Part shown: in pieces, positions 34,011 through 36,953 of the stretch | How positions within the stretch are numbered: the stretch's first letter is position 1 | Layout of the letters: each line of letters starts with the position of its first letter | From: Nitrospira sp. | GTDB lineage: Bacteria > Nitrospirota > Nitrospiria > Nitrospirales > Nitrospiraceae | NCBI GenBank assembly: GCA_018242665.1 | Contig: JAFEBL010000004.1 | Location: 1 to 36,953 of the forward strand | Length of the DNA: 36,953 bases | Direction of reading: 5' to 3' | The notes under the pieces: generated by a model | Told to the model about the DNA's origin: nothing | Seen by the model: only the letters and a program-made list of their open reading frames with translations | Databases searched by the model: none | Translations under genes and position numbers: made by a program

Positions 34011-34633
34011 GAGGGTTTCTGTGCCGGTGAGGTGAGCCAGCCTTGCAATGGGCGATACAATCCTGCGGAGAATTCCAGCTTCAATGCCTCCTCCGGCAGG
34101 AGGTTCAAGGGTTGCAGTTGGGATTTGGGAATCATGGCCAAATACCCGGTAAAGGGGTGAATGGCCGTTGGTACGAACACCATCACGAGTTCGACCATCG
34201 GGGCGACCTGCAGTGCCGGCGGCGGCGATCCCATCACGAAGCCCAGTGCCCAGAGTCCGTCTCGGGGGAAGGGAAACGCGACGACAGTACTTTTCCCGAA
34301 GCGGGCCCGATAGTTCAACAGGTCCGTCATGCTTTTCAGCGTGAGGTAGATGCTGCGGATCAGCGGAATTCGTTCAAGAGTCGTCTCCGTCCAGTGGACG
34401 AATCGCTGCCCGATCATTTGTGTCGCGACGGCCCCCACAACTAGCACCATACCCAAAAGCAGCACGACCCCAAGTCCTGGGGCGTAGGGCTGGATTTGTC
34501 GTCCGATCAGATCGAGCAACAGAGAATCCAAGGTGTCGAACAGGGCTGCGAGGATCAGAAACGTGGCCCATGCCGGGACCAGGACGATGAGCCCCGTGAG
34601 AAAGATGCGGCCGAGGCGATGAGAAGAGGTCAC
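34007..34633 (-). CDS. DUF502-family membrane protein
   Basis: A 208-aa integral membrane protein. Two hydrophobic helices (about residues 10-30 and 50-72) open the protein, followed by the DUF502 signature ERIPLIRSIYLTLKSM, FPFPRDGLWALGFVMG and VFVPTAIHPFTGYLAMIPKSQLQPL with a conserved PTxxxPxTGY segment. Function is unknown. The start codon is GTG, and the gene opens the minus-strand run that ends in the lipoproteins. It diverges from the Trm112-like gene across 147 bp. Confidence 0.88.
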   Translation of the reverse strand: MTSSHRLGRIFLTGLIVLVPAWATFLILAALFDTLDSLLLDLIGRQIQPYAPGLGVVLLLGMVLVVGAVATQMIGQRFVHWTETTLERIPLIRSIYLTLKSMTDLLNYRARFGKSTVVAFPFPRDGLWALGFVMGSPPPALQVAPMVELVMVFVPTAIHPFTGYLAMIPKSQLQPLNLLPEEALKLEFSAGLYRPLQGWLTSPAQKPS

Positions 34634-34709
34634 GGTCAGTCCCGGTGTTGGTTTCGGAGTGCGGGTCGAAATTTCACGATACCAGATGGAAAGGAGTTTT
34701 GGTATCTTC

Positions 34710-34738
34710 TTGATCTACCATTTCATTTGGACTATCTT
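34710..34738 (+). promoter_or_regulatory. Promoter of the Trm112-like gene
   Basis: TTGATC (34710-34715), 17-bp spacer, TATCTT (34733-34738). The predicted start near 34745 gives a leader of about 36 nt that contains GGGGAGA. Confidence 0.45.
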
Positions 34739-34780
34739 GCCCCTAACTATTTACCTCACCCCGTCGGGGAGATTGAGAGC

Positions 34781-35071
34781 GTGACCGTGAGTGATGCTTC
34801 GCGAAAACAGGTACATCTCGACAACGATCTTGTGGCCATTCTGTGCTGCCCTGATACGAAGCAGCCTGTGGAGCTGGCCGACGAGGGATTGATCGAGAGG
34901 ATCAACGGCGCAATTGAACGGGGCCAATTGAAGAACGCTGCGCAGAAGCCCGTCACTGAAAAGTTGGACGGCGGGTTGATTCGCTCTGATAAGAAAATTC
35001 TCTATCCGGTACGGGAAGATATTCCCGTTATGCTGATTGATGAAGGGATCCCACTCGACCAGGTTGCCTAG
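34781..35071 (+). CDS. Trm112-like small protein
   Basis: A 96-aa protein of the Trm112p/UPF0434 (YcaR) type. LDNDLVAILCCPDTKQPVELADEGLIERINGAI and LDGGLIRSDKKILYPVREDIPVMLIDEGI are the family core. In many bacteria the zinc-binding cysteines are reduced; here only the CCPD cysteines remain. Trm112 activates SAM-dependent methyltransferases in eukaryotes and archaea; the bacterial role is unsettled. The frame is open upstream, but GTG 34781 follows a GGGGAGA site. A second GTG at 34787 is also possible. Confidence 0.85.
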   Translation: MTVSDASRKQVHLDNDLVAILCCPDTKQPVELADEGLIERINGAIERGQLKNAAQKPVTEKLDGGLIRSDKKILYPVREDIPVMLIDEGIPLDQVA

Positions 35072-35194
35072 ATTCCTGCCTGCAGCCTTCTGTTTCCTCC
35101 ATCCCAATAGTCTGTCTGGTTTGTGTCTGCGTCCCGAAGTGCGTGATCCGGCATGCGATGTCTGCGCACAAGCGTGAGGCATGCGGAAACCGGT

Positions 35195-35482
35195 CTACGG
35201 GCTCAGCAGTCCGCCTTCGGCCGTCGCACTTTCGGTTTTGGAGCCGGTCGATGTGCCGCAGTGCGCGCAAAGATACTCGTATAGATTTCCGGTTGGTAAT
35301 ACCAGGAGGAGGCGTTGTCGCGTAGGTGTGGCTTGTCGACAATGCGCGCAGTAGAGCAGAGAGGCGTTGAATGAGTCGTATTGATCTGGCTGGCGGGTAT
35401 TCTGCGCTGCGGAGGTGGTCTTGGGCCGTATAGCCCGAGGTGGCCATCCCGGCGGTGGTGGGGTGTTCGAACGTCGCTGCAT
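35195..35482 (-). CDS. Small zinc-ribbon protein, unknown function
   Basis: A 95-aa protein. The second half has two CxxC knuckles, LLYCAHCRQATPTRQRLLLVLPTG and LYEYLCAHCGTSTG, spaced as in a zinc ribbon. I recall similar short proteins with LLYCPxC...LLLVLPxGxLYxYLCxxCGTS in Nitrospira and deltaproteobacteria. The N-terminal third is Pro/Arg-rich and likely disordered. The frame opens at 35593; ATG 35482 is chosen as the more probable start, but no ribosome site is clear. It converges with the Trm112-like gene. Confidence 0.65.
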   Translation of the reverse strand: MQRRSNTPPPPGWPPRAIRPKTTSAAQNTRQPDQYDSFNASLLYCAHCRQATPTRQRLLLVLPTGNLYEYLCAHCGTSTGSKTESATAEGGLLSP

Positions 35483-35543
35483 GCTGGCTATTGTACTGAG
35501 GGAGAAGGAATGGTGCAATGTCTGAAGACCAGGCTGGAATGCA

Positions 35544-35783
35544 TTAGAGTCGGCCGGTCGGTTGATCCTCGCGAGTCTCCGGTTCGTCGGCATTTCGTCC
35601 CCGAAAGACCCACCAGAGGGAGCGCATCACCTGCACCACGACATACAGGGCAAGTCCAGAAAGCAGGCCGTACAGCCAGGCTTTGCTCCAGGGCCACATG
35701 TCCGGGGCGTGGAGCACGACGGCCAGCGCAATATGGCCTCCCAAGCCGAGACAAATGGCGAAGATAATCCACTCACGAGCCAT
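35544..35783 (-). CDS. Small membrane protein, two helices
   Basis: A 79-aa protein. Two hydrophobic segments (about residues 5-25 and 33-55) are followed by a charged tail (RGRNADEPETREDQ). No family is recognised. A GAGGGCGACT ribosome site lies before ATG 35783. Position between two other minus-strand genes and the good start support it as real. Confidence 0.6.
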   Translation of the reverse strand: MAREWIIFAICLGLGGHIALAVVLHAPDMWPWSKAWLYGLLSGLALYVVVQVMRSLWWVFRGRNADEPETREDQPTGRL

Positions 35784-35840
35784 AGTCGCCCTCGGAGGAG
35801 GCCATAACAGACAAGAAGCCTGGAGACAATCGACAGGCGG

Positions 35841-36209
35841 TTACACGGAGGTTTTTGCGGATTCGATCTCAGTTGCCGTGATCAGGCTGGACAAATAGTC
35901 CGCCACGAAGGTCAGAGCTTCCTCGCGTCCGTCAGCCCGCCGGCCTTTTTCGCGACGCTGCACAGAGAGTTCGTGATCCAAGTCGGACTTCACTTCCGTC
36001 AGCACGCGTTGCAACGTCGTCGGGGTGATGTTGGCGTCCATGTCCTCGAGTTCTTGGCAGCGGTCCAGCACCCAGTTCAACCCCTCAATCCGACCCGCAT
36101 AATGTTCCTGTTCAGCGGTATCGATGCGAGACATGGTCGTCGCAAATGTCTGGGCTTCATAGACCAGATTATAAAAACTTGTAACAGCGCGTTGTAACGT
36201 GGGATTCAT
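35841..36209 (-). CDS. Conserved-looking helical protein, unknown function
   Basis: A 122-aa soluble protein, predicted largely helical (for example TSFYNLVYEAQTFATTMSRI, ELEDMDANITPTTLQRVLTEV, ALTFVADYLSSLITATEIE). It has no Cys and no signal peptide. A perfect -10 box and AAGGAG ribosome site lie directly upstream, so expression is well supported. I do not recognise the family. Confidence 0.7.
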   Translation of the reverse strand: MNPTLQRAVTSFYNLVYEAQTFATTMSRIDTAEQEHYAGRIEGLNWVLDRCQELEDMDANITPTTLQRVLTEVKSDLDHELSVQRREKGRRADGREEALTFVADYLSSLITATEIESAKTSV

Positions 36210-36242
36210 AATGCTCCTTGGCTCATTAAGAGGGTTCTCGTG

Positions 36243-36270
36243 ATTATACCTGAGATTAGGGGTGCGACAA
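36243..36270 (-). promoter_or_regulatory. Promoter of the 122-aa gene
   Basis: Minus-strand TTGTCG (36265-36270), 16-bp spacer, perfect TATAAT (36243-36248). It gives a leader of about 27 nt carrying AAGGAG. Confidence 0.55.
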
Positions 36271-36294
36271 GGTATTTTTTTGTTGGCCGGCGAA

Positions 36295-36624
36295 TTACGT
36301 AAACAGGAGGGAATGGAACTCGTTCATGAATCCGTAATACAGCGGAGCAAAGTCTTTCAAACTGTCCGGACTGTTCTCCTTGAGTCGCTTAAAGAAAAAT
36401 ACCTGGGCGCGGGGGTCGATTTGCTCCAGCAGGCGGCTGAGCTGAGCCATAGAATAACTGCCGGCTGGAACACTCAGTACGTAGTGCACCAACCGTTCGA
36501 CGAATTGCTGTTCCACATATTCACTGATCAGGAGTCCCTCGGGAATCTTCCCTGAAGCGAGATACTCGTCGAATGGAATGGCTAGTGCTGCAAAGGGAGC
36601 CGACTGCTGCGGGCGGGAGGTCAC
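36295..36624 (-). CDS. Unknown small protein
   Basis: A 109-aa cytoplasmic protein with no family I can name. It reads IPFDEYLASGKIPEGLLISEYVEQQFVERL and PAGSYSMAQLSRLLEQIDPRAQVFFFKRLKENS, amphipathic helices with a hydrophobic core pattern. GTG 36624 is chosen with GAGGT upstream. The longer frame running up to 36936 would cross the tRNA-Gly gene and its promoter, so it is rejected. Downstream it is followed by the 122-aa gene on the same strand. Confidence 0.6.
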   Translation of the reverse strand: MTSRPQQSAPFAALAIPFDEYLASGKIPEGLLISEYVEQQFVERLVHYVLSVPAGSYSMAQLSRLLEQIDPRAQVFFFKRLKENSPDSLKDFAPLYYGFMNEFHSLLFT

Positions 36625-36846
36625 GCTACGGGTACCTCGCTGATGAATTGAGCAACACGCGACATGACACTCACTGTACTCAAGCCTCTCAAGTCCGTCA
36701 AGTGGACAGAAGAAGCAGGCAGGACTGAGTCGAAAGGCTGTGTGCAGCGGGAACTGTTGGCGTCTGTGCGTGCCGGATCCGACCGTCGCGGCGACGTAGG
36801 CAGAGGACCGACGCTGGAAAGCCTGACGATATTTGCGGTCTGTGTC

Positions 36847-36876
36847 TTGACAGTCTTTGCATGTGGTCGGTAGAAT
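36847..36876 (+). promoter_or_regulatory. Sigma-70 promoter of tRNA-Gly
   Basis: Perfect TTGACA (36847-36852), 18-bp spacer, TAGAAT (36871-36876). The start would be near 36883, 17 bases before the mature tRNA. The rest of the 275-bp gap from 36625 shows no other feature I can support. Confidence 0.7.
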
Positions 36877-36899
36877 CCCGCTTCTTCTCTCGGGCGGAT

Positions 36900-36953
36900 G
36901 CGGGAATAGCTCAGTGGTAGAGCATCGCCTTGCCAAGGCGAGGGTCGCGGGTT
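36900..36953 (+). tRNA. tRNA-Gly(GCC), 3' part cut off by window edge
   Basis: Acceptor strand GCGGGAA, D-arm GCTC...GAGC, anticodon stem TCGCC/GGCGA with loop TTGCCAA, anticodon GCC (reads GGC and GGT). The T-arm start GCGGGTT is visible and the gene runs out of the window. Confidence 0.94.

Noticed and set aside
36625..36936. N-terminal extension of the 36295-36624 protein
   Set aside because: It would read through the tRNA-Gly gene and its promoter; composition is not protein-like.
1..36953. Genomic island bounded by two tRNA genes
   Set aside because: The interior is housekeeping genes with even composition, no integrase other than XerC, and no direct repeats of tRNA ends.

Overview
The window is ordinary-looking, densely coded bacterial chromosome of roughly 60% GC. 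Gene content and protein style point to the phylum Nitrospirota, most likely the genus Nitrospira. This is inference from trmFO-xerC-hslVU-argB synteny, a reductive-TCA-type SdhA/FrdA flavoprotein and several small proteins of a kind I associate with that genus; no marker gene proves it. A truncated tRNA gene lies at each edge (tRNA-Val(CAC) on the left, tRNA-Gly(GCC) on the right). No phage, IS, CRISPR or plasmid genes were seen.

Layout. 1-5368 holds a tRNA and the tightly packed + strand run trmFO-xerC-hslV-hslU-argB (tRNA modification, chromosome dimer resolution, two-component protease, arginine synthesis). 5487-8294 holds an unrecognised protein, then gamma-carbonic anhydrase and rimO, which diverge from an 84-bp gap carrying two back-to-back promoters that predict leaderless mRNAs. 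8334-12005 (-) is an envelope-stress-like cassette: OmpR-type regulator, sensor kinase and HtrA/DegP protease, with a three-copy TTAA operator candidate before degP. 12074-15801 (-) is a three-gene operon for a zinc-ribbon/ankyrin/TPR membrane protein, a DUF898 (YjgN-like) membrane protein and an M48 metalloprotease. 15975-17630 (-) is an orphan succinate dehydrogenase/fumarate reductase flavoprotein, divergent from gcvP (17835-20720). 20737-23335 (+) continues with an exported protein and a nucleoside hydrolase-ribokinase salvage pair.

23388-24668 (-) has a TPR protein and a Mug-type DNA glycosylase. 24944-25168 (+) is a tiny exported protein made almost only of a 19-residue Lys/Glu/Gly/His repeat, preceded by a good sigma-54 promoter match and two inverted repeats. 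From 34633 down to 25244 all genes lie on the - strand: DUF502 protein, GNAT acetyltransferase, two BamE-like lipoproteins, LOG-family protein, beta-CASP metallo-hydrolase, P1 peptidase, a 75-aa protein, FIST protein, FKBP isomerase, gcvT and a Nudix ADP-ribose pyrophosphatase. The right end has a Trm112-like protein, a small zinc-ribbon protein, a two-helix membrane protein, two unrecognised proteins and the tRNA-Gly gene.

The best candidates for something undescribed are the repeat microprotein with its sigma-54-like control region, the ankyrin/DUF898/M48 membrane operon, and a perfect tRNA T-arm look-alike inside the hslU I-domain. Promoters were read by eye against sigma-70 consensus and are predictions; many have 17-18 bp spacers, and three place the start site at the start codon itself.
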